Shown in pieces: positions 32,804-40,913 of a DNA stretch of 42,307 bases. Below the pieces are notes generated by a model. It was given only the letters and a program-made list of their open reading frames with translations. It was not told the DNA's origin and did not search any database. This DNA is from CAWBRT01 sp050015355 (GTDB lineage: Bacteria > Acidobacteriota > Terriglobia > Terriglobales > Acidobacteriaceae). Each line of letters opens with the position of its first letter. The first letter of the stretch is position 1. The position numbers and the translations under genes are program-made. Location: contig JBEKBO010000068.1 of assembly GCA_050015355.1 (NCBI GenBank), forward strand, positions 1-42,307, given 5' to 3'.

Positions 32804-32856
32804 TCCTGAAACTTATACCGCGCTTACGGGACTGCACATTAGCTCGCCGGCGCAGG

Positions 32857-34278
32857 TTATCGGCTGCAGATCTCATCGAGCACAGCGCCGTCGGGACCGA
32901 AGAGCCGGATCTTCATGGCGATCTGTCCCGAAGCATGCGTCGAACAGCTAAAGCACGGGTCGTAGGCGCGCACCACGGCTGAAACGCGGTTGAGCATGCC
33001 TTCGTGCAGCTTTTTGCCGTCGATGAAGTGCTCGCTTACCTGCTGAATGCTCTTGCCGATGGCGAGGTTATTGTGCCCCGTCGCGACAATGAGATTGGCC
33101 CAGACGATTCCGCCGTCCTCGTTCACCTTGTAGTGATGGATGAGCACGCCGCGCGGAGCCTCCACCATGCCGACGCCGTCCAGCGAGTTGACCCCGGCAG
33201 TGGCGCGGACATGAGTGTTCAGGATTTGCGGATCGTCCAGCAACTGACTGATCCGCTCCAGGGCATAGAGCAGTTCGATCAGCCTGGCGTAGTGGAACAG
33301 GAACGAGCTGTGCGCCGGATTGCCGAAACGCTGGCGGAATTCCGTCAGTTCGACATCGGCCTTCGGCGTTCCACAGCGGTCGCAGGCGTTCAACCGCCCC
33401 AGCGGGCCGACGCGATAGATGCCTTGCGGATATCCGATCGGCTTGTAATAAGGCGCTTTCAGGTAGGACTCGCGCAGCGAAGCCTCGCCGATGTAATCGG
33501 CATATTCTTCCGCCGGGATTTCGTCCTTCACGATTGCGCCGTCGGCGTCGCGGAAGCGCAACGTGCCGTCGTAGAGCTGCAAGTTGCCCTTGCGGTCGAC
33601 CATGCCGGCGTACATCGTCGGAGCGGAGCCGAAATAATCGATTTCTTCCTGGAAAGACCCGACCGCCGATTTGAAGAAGGCGATCGTGCGCTCGGCGCCG
33701 GCCATGATGCCGGGCATTTCGGACATGATCCGCTCGCGGAGTTGAGGCGACATCGGCGCATTGACTCCGCCGGGCACTACCCAGGACGGGTGAACACGTT
33801 CCAGCGCCAAGCCCTCGATGATTTGCAGGCCGAATTTCCGCAGTTCGATGCCCAGCCGCGCCAACTCGGGATGTTTCTCGATCACGCCAATTACGTTGCG
33901 CTTGGCGGGATCGGAATCCATGCCGAGCAGCAGATCGGGCGACGACAGGTAGAAGAAACTGAGCGCATGCGACTGCACGAATTGCGCGCAGTGCAATAGC
34001 TCCCGCAGCTTGACCGCCGTTGCTGGAATTCGCACCGCCAGAATGGCGTCGCAGGCTTTGGCGGATGCCAGCAGATGACTGACCGGGCAGATACCGCATA
34101 TCCGAGAGGTGATGCCGGGCATTTCGTAGAAGGGGCGCCCCTCGGTAAACTTTTCGAATCCACGCGTCTGCGTGATGTGGAGCTGCGTACTGGAGACACG
34201 GCCCTCATCATTCAGATGGATCGAAATTTTCGCGTGTCCTTCGATCCGGCTCACCGGATCGATCGTGAGTCGCTTCAT
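32857..34278 (-). CDS. hoxH: [NiFe]-hydrogenase large subunit, group 3 (HoxH-type)
   Basis: The 473-residue catalytic subunit. The nickel-iron site is formed by RICGICPVSH (C61, C64, H68) and DPCFSCSTH (C442, C445, H448). This form of the two motifs fits group 3 cytoplasmic bidirectional hydrogenases. A 25-residue extension follows H448, as expected for a precursor cut by a HoxW-type protease. The N-terminal TIDPVSRIEGHAKI is conserved. It follows hoxY after 9 bp with AAGGAG before the ATG. Confidence 0.95.
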   Translation of the reverse strand: MKRLTIDPVSRIEGHAKISIHLNDEGRVSSTQLHITQTRGFEKFTEGRPFYEMPGITSRICGICPVSHLLASAKACDAILAVRIPATAVKLRELLHCAQFVQSHALSFFYLSSPDLLLGMDSDPAKRNVIGVIEKHPELARLGIELRKFGLQIIEGLALERVHPSWVVPGGVNAPMSPQLRERIMSEMPGIMAGAERTIAFFKSAVGSFQEEIDYFGSAPTMYAGMVDRKGNLQLYDGTLRFRDADGAIVKDEIPAEEYADYIGEASLRESYLKAPYYKPIGYPQGIYRVGPLGRLNACDRCGTPKADVELTEFRQRFGNPAHSSFLFHYARLIELLYALERISQLLDDPQILNTHVRATAGVNSLDGVGMVEAPRGVLIHHYKVNEDGGIVWANLIVATGHNNLAIGKSIQQVSEHFIDGKKLHEGMLNRVSAVVRAYDPCFSCSTHASGQIAMKIRLFGPDGAVLDEICSR

Positions 34279-34287
34279 GGACGCTCC

Positions 34288-34818
34288 TTATCCAAACTTC
34301 ACCTTGGGGTTCACCGCGGGCTTGCGGCCCTCCAGCAGATCGGTTACCACGCCGAGAATTGCCTTGGCGGGCGGAGGACAGCCCGGAACGTACATATCCA
34401 CTTTTACGAATTCGTGCACCGGGCGGGCGTGCTTCAGCAGTGCCGGCACGCCGTCGCTGGGGATCACCTTGCCCTCGTCCGCGCCTTCGACGTAAACGCG
34501 CTGCAGAAGCTTGCTGACGGGAATGGAATTTCGCATCGACGGCACATTGCTGGTGACAGCACAGTCGCCCAGCGAGATCAGCACATTCGTGCGTTGCCGG
34601 ATCAGCTGGATCTTATGCATGTCCTCCATCGAACTGACGGCGCCTTCGACGAGGGTGACGTCTACCCCGTCGGGGAATTCCTGCGCATCGACCAGAGGTC
34701 CGTACACGATATCCACTTTTCCGGCCAGCGAAATGACTCCCGCATCCATGTCCAGCAGCGACATGTGGCAGCCCGAGCAACCATCAAGCCAAACAGTAGC
34801 CAGTTTGACCTTCTTCAT
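34288..34818 (-). CDS. hoxY: [NiFe]-hydrogenase small subunit (HoxY-type)
   Basis: A 176-residue small subunit carrying one proximal [4Fe-4S] cluster: CSGCHMS (C14, C17), GDCAVTSN (C86) and PGCPPPA (C147). It lacks a Tat signal and lacks the medial/distal cluster domain, as in cytoplasmic group 3 enzymes. The ATG overlaps the hoxU stop (ATGA), indicating translational coupling. It pairs with HoxH to form the hydrogenase module and passes electrons to HoxU. Confidence 0.95.
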   Translation of the reverse strand: MKKVKLATVWLDGCSGCHMSLLDMDAGVISLAGKVDIVYGPLVDAQEFPDGVDVTLVEGAVSSMEDMHKIQLIRQRTNVLISLGDCAVTSNVPSMRNSIPVSKLLQRVYVEGADEGKVIPSDGVPALLKHARPVHEFVKVDMYVPGCPPPAKAILGVVTDLLEGRKPAVNPKVKFG

Positions 34819-35525
34819 GCCAGCACTCCTTTGCGGCGCGCCAACTCGCTAATGTTGTCGTTCCGCTTGACCATTTCTTCCACCGCCGAGCCTTTTTCGG
34901 CGAGCGCGCCGGTAGGACACGCCTGCACGCACTTGCCGCAACTGGTGCAACTGGTTGACTGTCCCCACGGCTGGTTCAGGTCGCTGATGATGCGGGAGTT
35001 GATGCCGCGTGAGTTGACTTCCCACACGTGGGCTCCCTCCAGTTCGCTGCACACCCGCACGCAGCGCGTACACAGGATGCAACGATTGTGATCGAGCACG
35101 AAGCGCTTGTGGGAAAGGTCGACCGGCAGCTTCGGATAGTTGTACCAGTACCGCATGTTGGTGATGCCCAGCGTACTGGCCATACTCTGAAGCTCGCATC
35201 GGCCGTTGGAGACGCATACCGCGCACACGTGGTTGCGCTCGACGAACAGAAGCTCAAGCGCAATGCGGCGGTACTGCATCAGTTTTGGCGAGGTCGTCGT
35301 GACCGACATGCCGTCCTGCGCCGGGGTGGTGCAGGCCGGCAAAAGCCGGTCGGTGCCGGAAACTTCAACGATGCAGAGACGGCAGGCACCCACGACGCTC
35401 AGTCCTTCAAGGTAGCAGAGGGTCGGAATGTACTTGCCGGCCTCCTTGGCCGCCTCGAGGATCGTTTGCCCTTCGAGGGCGCTCACCAATTCACCATCGA
35501 TTCGAATTGATAATTTCTTTGGCAA
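34815..35525 (-). CDS. hoxU: Diaphorase Fe-S subunit (HoxU-type, NuoG N-terminal-like)
   Basis: A 236-residue electron-transfer subunit. It has a plant-type [2Fe-2S] domain (C37, C48, C51, C65), a NuoG-type His-Cys3 [4Fe-4S] site (H99, C101, C104, C110; spacing after His is one residue instead of the usual three), and a two-cluster ferredoxin domain (C149, C152, C155, C159 and C193, C196, C199, C203). It should relay electrons between HoxY and the HoxF-type flavin. It follows the hoxF fusion after 16 bp. Confidence 0.94.
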   Translation of the reverse strand: MPKKLSIRIDGELVSALEGQTILEAAKEAGKYIPTLCYLEGLSVVGACRLCIVEVSGTDRLLPACTTPAQDGMSVTTTSPKLMQYRRIALELLFVERNHVCAVCVSNGRCELQSMASTLGITNMRYWYNYPKLPVDLSHKRFVLDHNRCILCTRCVRVCSELEGAHVWEVNSRGINSRIISDLNQPWGQSTSCTSCGKCVQACPTGALAEKGSAVEEMVKRNDNISELARRKGVLA

Positions 35526-35541
35526 GACTTGGCTCCTTCCT

Positions 35542-38500
35542 CTAGCTCAGGCTCGCATGGGTTTTGACGTCGCAACGAAGGCACCGGCATGTTTCCTCCA
35601 GCGTTTCCTCCGGAGTGAAACCGATAACCACCTCGTCATTGGAGCGCATGCGAAGCTTGGGCGCGATCATGTGCGCCTCGTGACGGCGGCTTTCGCTGGG
35701 TTCCTCGGGCGCTTCTTGGGCGTAGGTGAAATCAGGGAAGATGCGCTCCCACCGGTTCTCTCCCATGAGCCTCTCGTCGATGTTGCGGGCGCCCTGCTTG
35801 CCGTAGCCCATCGCGTTCGACACATTGGAAGCTCCGGTGATCACGTCGCCGCCGGCGTAAAAGCCCGGACGGCTGGTTTCCAGCGTGAAGCGGTCGACGG
35901 CGATCGTGCCTTCCTGCTTCAGTTCCAGACCGGAAGCCTTGCAGAAGTCAAGATCGAAGGTTTCGCCCACGGCCAGCACGACGGTATCGCACGCGTATCG
36001 CTTAATCTCGCCGGTGAGCACCGGCTTTCTGCGACCCGATTTGTCGTATTCACCGAGACGGGTTTTCTCGATCTCGATGGCCTGAACGTTGCCGTCCTGG
36101 TCGCCGATGATGCGGTGCGGCGCGGCCAGGAACACGTACTTTGCTCCTTCGTCTCCCGCCGCTGTCGTCTCTTCTTCTATGGCCGGCATGTCCTTGCGTT
36201 CGCGACGGTAGAAGACGGTTACGTCCGCCCCGGTGCGCAGCGCTGAGCGAGCCGAGTCAATGGCGGCGTTGCCACCGCCGATGATGGCCACCTTGCGGCC
36301 AATCGGCGCCTTTCCACCGCGAGACATCTCGTCCAGCAACGGCAAAGCGTGGTGAACGCCCTTGAACTCGGTTCCGGGCAGGTACAGCCAGGATTCCTTC
36401 CAGGTCCCGATGGAGATGAACACCGCATCGAAGCGATCGGCGAGTTCGTTCAACGGCATATCGATCCCGACTCTGGTGTTGAACATGAACTTCACGCCCA
36501 TGCGTTCGATCAGCTCGACTTCACGGCTCAGAACAGCCTTGGGCAGGCGGTATTCCGGAATCGCGAAACGCAACATGCCGCCGGCTTCCGCCTTTTCGTC
36601 AAAGACAGTGACTTCGTGCCCCATCAGGGCGAGGTAGAAGGCTGCTGTAAGGCCGGTCGGGCCCGCGCCCGCCACGGCGACTTTGCGGCCGGTTGGCTCC
36701 AGTTTGCGCGAGGCAATCTGCTTGACGATGCTGTCGAAGCGCTCTGAGGAAAAGATCGCATCCGCTATCTGGCGATGAATGTCGCGGATATTGACCGATT
36801 CGTCGAGAGTCTGGCGGCGGCATCGCTTGTCGCAGGGATGCTGGCAGACGCGCCCGGTCGAAGCCGGCAGCGGATTGTCCATGATCACCGCCGCGAATGC
36901 TTCCTCGATCCGGTTTTCCTTGTAGAGCTGGATGAATCGCGGAATGTTCATGCGCAACGGACAACTGTTTTCGCACGGCGATAACGCCAGCTCCTGGCAC
37001 ACACCCGCTTCGCAATGATGAGCCCGCAGGTGGTCCTCGAACTCCGCGCGGAAGTGCCGCATGGTGGTGAGCACCGGATTCGGCGCCGTCTGTCCGAGCC
37101 CGCACAGCGAGCATTCGCGGATCATCCGGCCGAGTTCATCCAGGGTCTCCAGGCGATTCTTCATGCCGGGAATGCCCTTGGTAATGCCAGTCAGAATGCG
37201 CAGGCACTTGTTCAGCCCGACCCTGCAAGGAATGCACTTGCCGCACGATTCCGAATGCGTGAACTCGATGAAGTAACGTGCGACATCGACCATGCAGTTG
37301 TCTTCGTCCAGCACAACCATGCCGCCGGAACCCATGATCGCTCCGAGCTGTTGCAGGCTCTCGTAATCGACCGGGGTATCGAACATCTCCTGCGGAATGC
37401 AGCCGCCCGACGGCCCGCCGGTCTGGACCGACTTGATCGCCCGGCCGGGAAGGCTGCCGCCTTCGCCAATGTCGTAGATGAACGTCTTCAGCGGAGTGCC
37501 CAACGGCATCTCCACCAGCCCGGTGCTGTGCACTTTGCCGACCAGCGAAAACACCTTGGTTCCGGAGCTCTTGGCGCTGCCGGTTTCGCTGAACCATCCC
37601 GCCCCCTTGCTTACGATGGGGGCGATGTTGTACCAGGTTTCGACGTTGTTGATGTTGGTGGGCTTGCCCCAGAGTCCCTTTTGCGCGGGGAACGGAGGAC
37701 GGGGACGAGGCCTGCCGGCCTGACCTTCCAGCGAAGCGATCAGCGCGGTTTCTTCACCGCAGACGAACGCTCCGGCGCCCTCGACAACTGCGATGTCGAA
37801 CTTGAAGCCGCGGCCGAGAATGTTGTCGCCGAGCAAACCGTATTCGCGAGCCTGCTCGATCGCCCGGTGCAAGCGGTGGACCGCCAGCGGATACTCGGCG
37901 CGAACGTAAACGATGCCTTTGCTGGCACCCATCGCATAGCCGCCGATGAGCATGCCCTCGAGCAGCGCATGCGGATCGCTTTCGATCTCGTTGCGGTTCA
38001 TGTACGCGCCGGGATCGCCCTCGTCCGCGTTGCAGATGAGGTATTTCTGGTCGGCCTTTGCCTTAGCGAGGAAGTCCCACTTGTTGCCAGTGAGGAATCC
38101 GGCGCCGCCGCGGCCGCGAAGTTTCGAGGCCTTGATCTGTTCGATCACCATCTCGGGCCGGCCATCGATCAGCACGCTATAGAGTGCCTGATAACCGCCT
38201 ACGCCTATGTATTCTTCGATGTCGTCAGGATTTATGAGTCCGCAATTGCGCAGGACAATCTTCTTCTGGCCCTTAAAGAATGCTACTTCGTTCCATAAAG
38301 GTACTTCTGGGTATCCGTGGCCGAACCTGATATTCGAGGTGACGTGGTCCCATTCCTCCAGCTTGCAATAAACGAGGTCGGGGGTAATGTTTCCGTTGGA
38401 AATATCATGAAGCAGGCGTGCCGCATCATCGACCTGAACTCGACGCAGGATCAGAAGCGGACCGCCAGGCAGGCGAATGTTAACCAGCGGCTCCTGAAAA

Positions 38501-38709
38501 CAAGCGCCGAAGCAGCCTACACTCGCCAGATGCACGTCCATGCCGGTCCGCGAGATCAGATCGGCGAAAGCGTGGTAAACGCCTTCGGCGCCATTGCCGC
38601 GGCCGCACGTTCCCATGCCGATCGCTACGCGCGGGACCGATGGCAACAGCTTGGCAAGCCCCGCTTCCCGGACGGCGTTGAAGGCTCCGATATCTTGAAT
38701 TGGAGGCAT
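35542..38709 (-). CDS. hoxF: HoxF/NuoF-type diaphorase fused to GltD/NfnB-like module
   Basis: A 1,055-residue fusion (positions count from the in-frame GTG one codon earlier). Residues 25-110: thioredoxin-like [2Fe-2S] domain with C36, C67 and C71; the second of the usual four Cys is missing. Residues 150-560: NuoF-like domain with GRGGAGFLTGNKW (200-212), CNADEGDPGAY, GAFVCGEE and the [4Fe-4S] site C490, C493, C496, C537. Residues 567-1045: after CEAGVC, a Fer4_20-type Cys region (C580, C584, C623, C627, C631), FAD motif GAGPTGLTAA (682-691), second nucleotide motif GGGNAAIDSA (812-821) with YRRERKDMPA suggesting NADP(H), and GFYAGGD. The second half equals the small subunit of glutamate synthase or NfnB. 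The ATG at 38709 overlaps the hoxE stop (TGATG). Ordinary HoxF lacks this second half. Confidence 0.93.
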   Translation of the reverse strand: MPPIQDIGAFNAVREAGLAKLLPSVPRVAIGMGTCGRGNGAEGVYHAFADLISRTGMDVHLASVGCFGACFQEPLVNIRLPGGPLLILRRVQVDDAARLLHDISNGNITPDLVYCKLEEWDHVTSNIRFGHGYPEVPLWNEVAFFKGQKKIVLRNCGLINPDDIEEYIGVGGYQALYSVLIDGRPEMVIEQIKASKLRGRGGAGFLTGNKWDFLAKAKADQKYLICNADEGDPGAYMNRNEIESDPHALLEGMLIGGYAMGASKGIVYVRAEYPLAVHRLHRAIEQAREYGLLGDNILGRGFKFDIAVVEGAGAFVCGEETALIASLEGQAGRPRPRPPFPAQKGLWGKPTNINNVETWYNIAPIVSKGAGWFSETGSAKSSGTKVFSLVGKVHSTGLVEMPLGTPLKTFIYDIGEGGSLPGRAIKSVQTGGPSGGCIPQEMFDTPVDYESLQQLGAIMGSGGMVVLDEDNCMVDVARYFIEFTHSESCGKCIPCRVGLNKCLRILTGITKGIPGMKNRLETLDELGRMIRECSLCGLGQTAPNPVLTTMRHFRAEFEDHLRAHHCEAGVCQELALSPCENSCPLRMNIPRFIQLYKENRIEEAFAAVIMDNPLPASTGRVCQHPCDKRCRRQTLDESVNIRDIHRQIADAIFSSERFDSIVKQIASRKLEPTGRKVAVAGAGPTGLTAAFYLALMGHEVTVFDEKAEAGGMLRFAIPEYRLPKAVLSREVELIERMGVKFMFNTRVGIDMPLNELADRFDAVFISIGTWKESWLYLPGTEFKGVHHALPLLDEMSRGGKAPIGRKVAIIGGGNAAIDSARSALRTGADVTVFYRRERKDMPAIEEETTAAGDEGAKYVFLAAPHRIIGDQDGNVQAIEIEKTRLGEYDKSGRRKPVLTGEIKRYACDTVVLAVGETFDLDFCKASGLELKQEGTIAVDRFTLETSRPGFYAGGDVITGASNVSNAMGYGKQGARNIDERLMGENRWERIFPDFTYAQEAPEEPSESRRHEAHMIAPKLRMRSNDEVVIGFTPEETLEETCRCLRCDVKTHASLS

Positions 38710-39251
38710 CACTTACTCTCCCGTTCCAGTGCTCTCACTTGCCGCTGCAGCGTGTGCTCATTCACATGGCCGCAGATGTTGTGGTTGATTTCGACCACGG
38801 GGGCCAGCGCGCATTGCCCGAAACATGCGACGGTGCGCACCGTGAACCTCTGGTCCGTGGTCGTGAGCGCCAACTTGTCGGCGTCATTGGAGTCGCCCGA
38901 CTCATCTGCCTGCCCTACGCCAAGCTCAAGCCGCAGGCTATCCAGCAGGTCGCGCGAACCGCGCGTGTGACAGGCGGTGCCACGACAAATGCAGATGGTG
39001 TTGTCGCCCTGTGGTTGCAGGTTGAACAGCGCGTAGAAGGTGGCAACGCTGAATACTTGTGAAGGCGGAATCCCTGTCTTCGCCGCAACATATCGCAGCG
39101 TTTCCATGGGAAGGTATTTGCGAGGGTTATGATCCTGAACGGCCTCCAGGATGCCCAGCAGTGCTCCAGGATGATTGCTTTGGTTCGCGATTGCCTGATC
39201 GATGAACGCCCGTTCGCTCGCGTCCGGGTTTTCGCGAAGAGTAGTGTGCAT
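38709..39251 (-). CDS. hoxE: Diaphorase [2Fe-2S] subunit (HoxE/NuoE-type)
   Basis: A 180-residue thioredoxin-like [2Fe-2S] protein. YVAAKTGIPPSQVFSVATFY (54-73) is the family signature, and the cluster ligands are C89, C94, C143 and C147 (CRGTAC and CFGQC). The chosen ATG at 39251 follows AAGGGGGG; the frame goes on for 15 codons upstream without support. First gene of the hoxE-F-U-Y-H operon. Upstream are a 10-bp palindrome, a sigma-54-like element and four phased GTGATG repeats. Confidence 0.93.
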   Translation of the reverse strand: MHTTLRENPDASERAFIDQAIANQSNHPGALLGILEAVQDHNPRKYLPMETLRYVAAKTGIPPSQVFSVATFYALFNLQPQGDNTICICRGTACHTRGSRDLLDSLRLELGVGQADESGDSNDADKLALTTTDQRFTVRTVACFGQCALAPVVEINHNICGHVNEHTLQRQVRALERESK

Positions 39252-39284
39252 GGCGCCCCCCTTTCTTGGAGATTCTGTCAGAAT

Positions 39285-39294
39285 GGTGATCACC
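39285..39294. promoter_or_regulatory. Palindrome GGTGATCACC upstream of hoxE
   Basis: A perfect 10-bp palindrome centred about 38 bp before the hoxE ATG, inside the likely 5' untranslated region. It shares GGTGATC with the GTGATG repeats further upstream. A possible operator; no protein can be assigned. Confidence 0.35.
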
Positions 39295-39344
39295 AATAAT
39301 GTTCACTTTTGCTCGGAATTGGTAAAAATCGCCAGCGTTATGAT

Positions 39345-39360
39345 TGCACGCAATAAGCCA
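39345..39360 (-). promoter_or_regulatory. Candidate sigma-54 promoter of hox operon
   Basis: On the minus strand TGGCTTATTGCGTGCA has the invariant GG and GC 10 nt apart and matches 8 of the 12 conserved positions of TGGCAC-N5-TTGCA. It would start transcription near 39333, about 80 nt before hoxE. I found no comparably good sigma-70 pair in this region. Confidence 0.4.
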
Positions 39361-39458
39361 GATACACGCTCATTCAGCTCAGGGTCATCCATCGACACGA
39401 AGACACCATTCCGTTATTGAGAGACAGTTCTATTAACCGATACCTACGTCGATAGCGC

Positions 39459-39530
39459 AGTGATGACGGGACTATCTCGCCGTGATGGCGGGGGTGTCGA
39501 ACCGTGATGGAGCGACGGCTGAGAGGTGAT
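39459..39530. promoter_or_regulatory. Four GTGATG direct repeats at 22-bp period
   Basis: GTGATG occurs at 39459, 39481, 39503 and 39525, exactly 22 bp apart, i.e. about two helical turns, so all lie on one face of the DNA. The flanking bases are partly conserved (units 1 and 2 share GTGATG-R-CGGGR). They are 100-185 bp upstream of the candidate sigma-54 element, the usual place for activator binding. The rest of this 417-bp gap (39252-39668) has no gene. Confidence 0.6.
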
Positions 39531-39668
39531 GACTGGCACGCGGTTGGGTGAGATTGACTTTGAGTCCAGTTGCAAAACTCAACACTTGCGCTCTGAAAGC
39601 CAGTTCCGGCAAGCATTTCGCAGCGGCGCTTCAGTGGGGGATGAATGACCGATGGATCACTGTGACCA

Positions 39669-40868
39669 TCAGATCATCGCAATCGAGATTGCGGCGCCAA
39701 CCAGCACGACCCAGGCCACGTGAACTCCCTTGTGCAGAGCAATGGCCGCCGCAATCGCCAGCAACGATCGCTTCAGATCCCAATGAACCACATTGAAAAA
39801 AGTGAATGTTACGAAGAAGAGCAATCCGGCGAACGAACTGATCAGCCCCTTGGTCGCCTTGCGAAAAGCCTTGGAGGATTTGAGCCGGCTGAAATAGGGA
39901 GTCATCATAATCAGGAGAATGAAACTTGGCGTGTAAAAAGCCGTGATCGCTATCGCCGAGCCCGGCAGTCCGGCAATCAGGTAACCCAGAAATGCCGTGC
40001 TCGTGCTGATCGGTCCCGGAGTGACCTGGCTGAGCGCGATGGCGTCCATCATCGTTTTGCCATCGACCCAGTGCTGCACGGTGACGACCTCGTGCAGCAT
40101 CATGGGAATGGACCCGGCGGCGCCGCCAAAGGCGAACAGGTTGATCTTCATCATGGTCGCCGCCAGCAGAAACAGTGTCCTGTCGATAAAATAAAGCGCG
40201 ACGAGTCCGGAGAGCGCGAGTACGGTGAGCGCCAATGCTTGTTTCAGCATTCCGTGTTCGCCGCCGGCGGGCGCGGAAGAGGAGTTCCCGGCGGGGATCT
40301 CGCCGAACAGAACCATTCCCGCCAAAGCGGCGATCACGATGACCGCCATGGGGCCCAGGCCGTAAATCAACAGCAGTGCGGCCGCAATCGAAATGATCGC
40401 CCCTTTGTAGCTCCGCATGACATCTTTGCCCCACTTGAAGGCCGCGGTGCCCATGATCGCAACCACCACTACTTGCAGGCCTGACAAGAGAGAAACAATC
40501 TGCGGCAGCGTGTGCGATTTGGCATAAAGGATAGAGAGAAAGAGCATGACGCAGGAGCAAGGGAAGACGAAGGCGACATACGACAGCAGTGCGCCCAGAA
40601 CCCCCCGCGTCTTGAGCCCCACGTAAGCGACCGCCATCATGACCGTCGCGCCCGGCAGCGCTTGGCACATGGCCGCGCCATCGTTGTACGTTTCGCTGTC
40701 CATCCAGCGTTTGCGCACCGCCAGGTCTTTGACATAGACCATCATGGCCAGGCCGCCAAAAGCGGTGGCGCCCAGACCCAGAAACGAAAAGAACAGCGCC
40801 GCAAGCGAAGGAGTGTTGCGGGAAGCTGCTGGTTCTGTTCTGGGTGCGATTGTCGCCGGCTCCGTCAT
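39669..40868 (-). CDS. chrA: Chromate transporter ChrA family
   Basis: A 399-residue membrane protein with two CHR domains. The first has FSFLGLGATAFGGLAMMVYVKDLAV and CQALPGATVMMAVAYVG; the second has FAFGGAAGSIPMMLHEVV and LSQVTPGPISTSTAFLGYLIAG. This is the long-chain ChrA arrangement, normally associated with chromate efflux, but members with other or unknown anion substrates are common. The start at 40868 is the first ATG. It lies between the Fsr-like gene and the hox operon on the same strand; the 417-bp gap to hoxE argues against cotranscription with hox. Confidence 0.85.
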   Translation of the reverse strand: MTEPATIAPRTEPAASRNTPSLAALFFSFLGLGATAFGGLAMMVYVKDLAVRKRWMDSETYNDGAAMCQALPGATVMMAVAYVGLKTRGVLGALLSYVAFVFPCSCVMLFLSILYAKSHTLPQIVSLLSGLQVVVVAIMGTAAFKWGKDVMRSYKGAIISIAAALLLIYGLGPMAVIVIAALAGMVLFGEIPAGNSSSAPAGGEHGMLKQALALTVLALSGLVALYFIDRTLFLLAATMMKINLFAFGGAAGSIPMMLHEVVTVQHWVDGKTMMDAIALSQVTPGPISTSTAFLGYLIAGLPGSAIAITAFYTPSFILLIMMTPYFSRLKSSKAFRKATKGLISSFAGLLFFVTFTFFNVVHWDLKRSLLAIAAAIALHKGVHVAWVVLVGAAISIAMI

Positions 40869-40913
40869 TCTGGCACCTGAAAAGCTAAGGACATACCCTC
40901 CGCTGCTCCGGGT

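Noticed and set aside
37015..38298. Plus-strand ORF of 427 codons opposite the hoxF fusion
   Set aside because: Shadow frame of the hydrogenase subunit; no family resemblance or ribosome-binding site.
34815..38709. Interpretation of the operon as respiratory complex I (nuoEFG)
   Set aside because: The following genes are a hydrogenase small and large subunit with nickel-site motifs, the G-like subunit is short, and no membrane subunits are present.
35542..38709. Idea that the fusion arises from a missed stop between two adjacent genes
   Set aside because: The frame is continuous, the linker after CEAGVC runs directly into the Fer4_20-type cysteines without a start codon or ribosome-binding site, and both halves keep their motifs.
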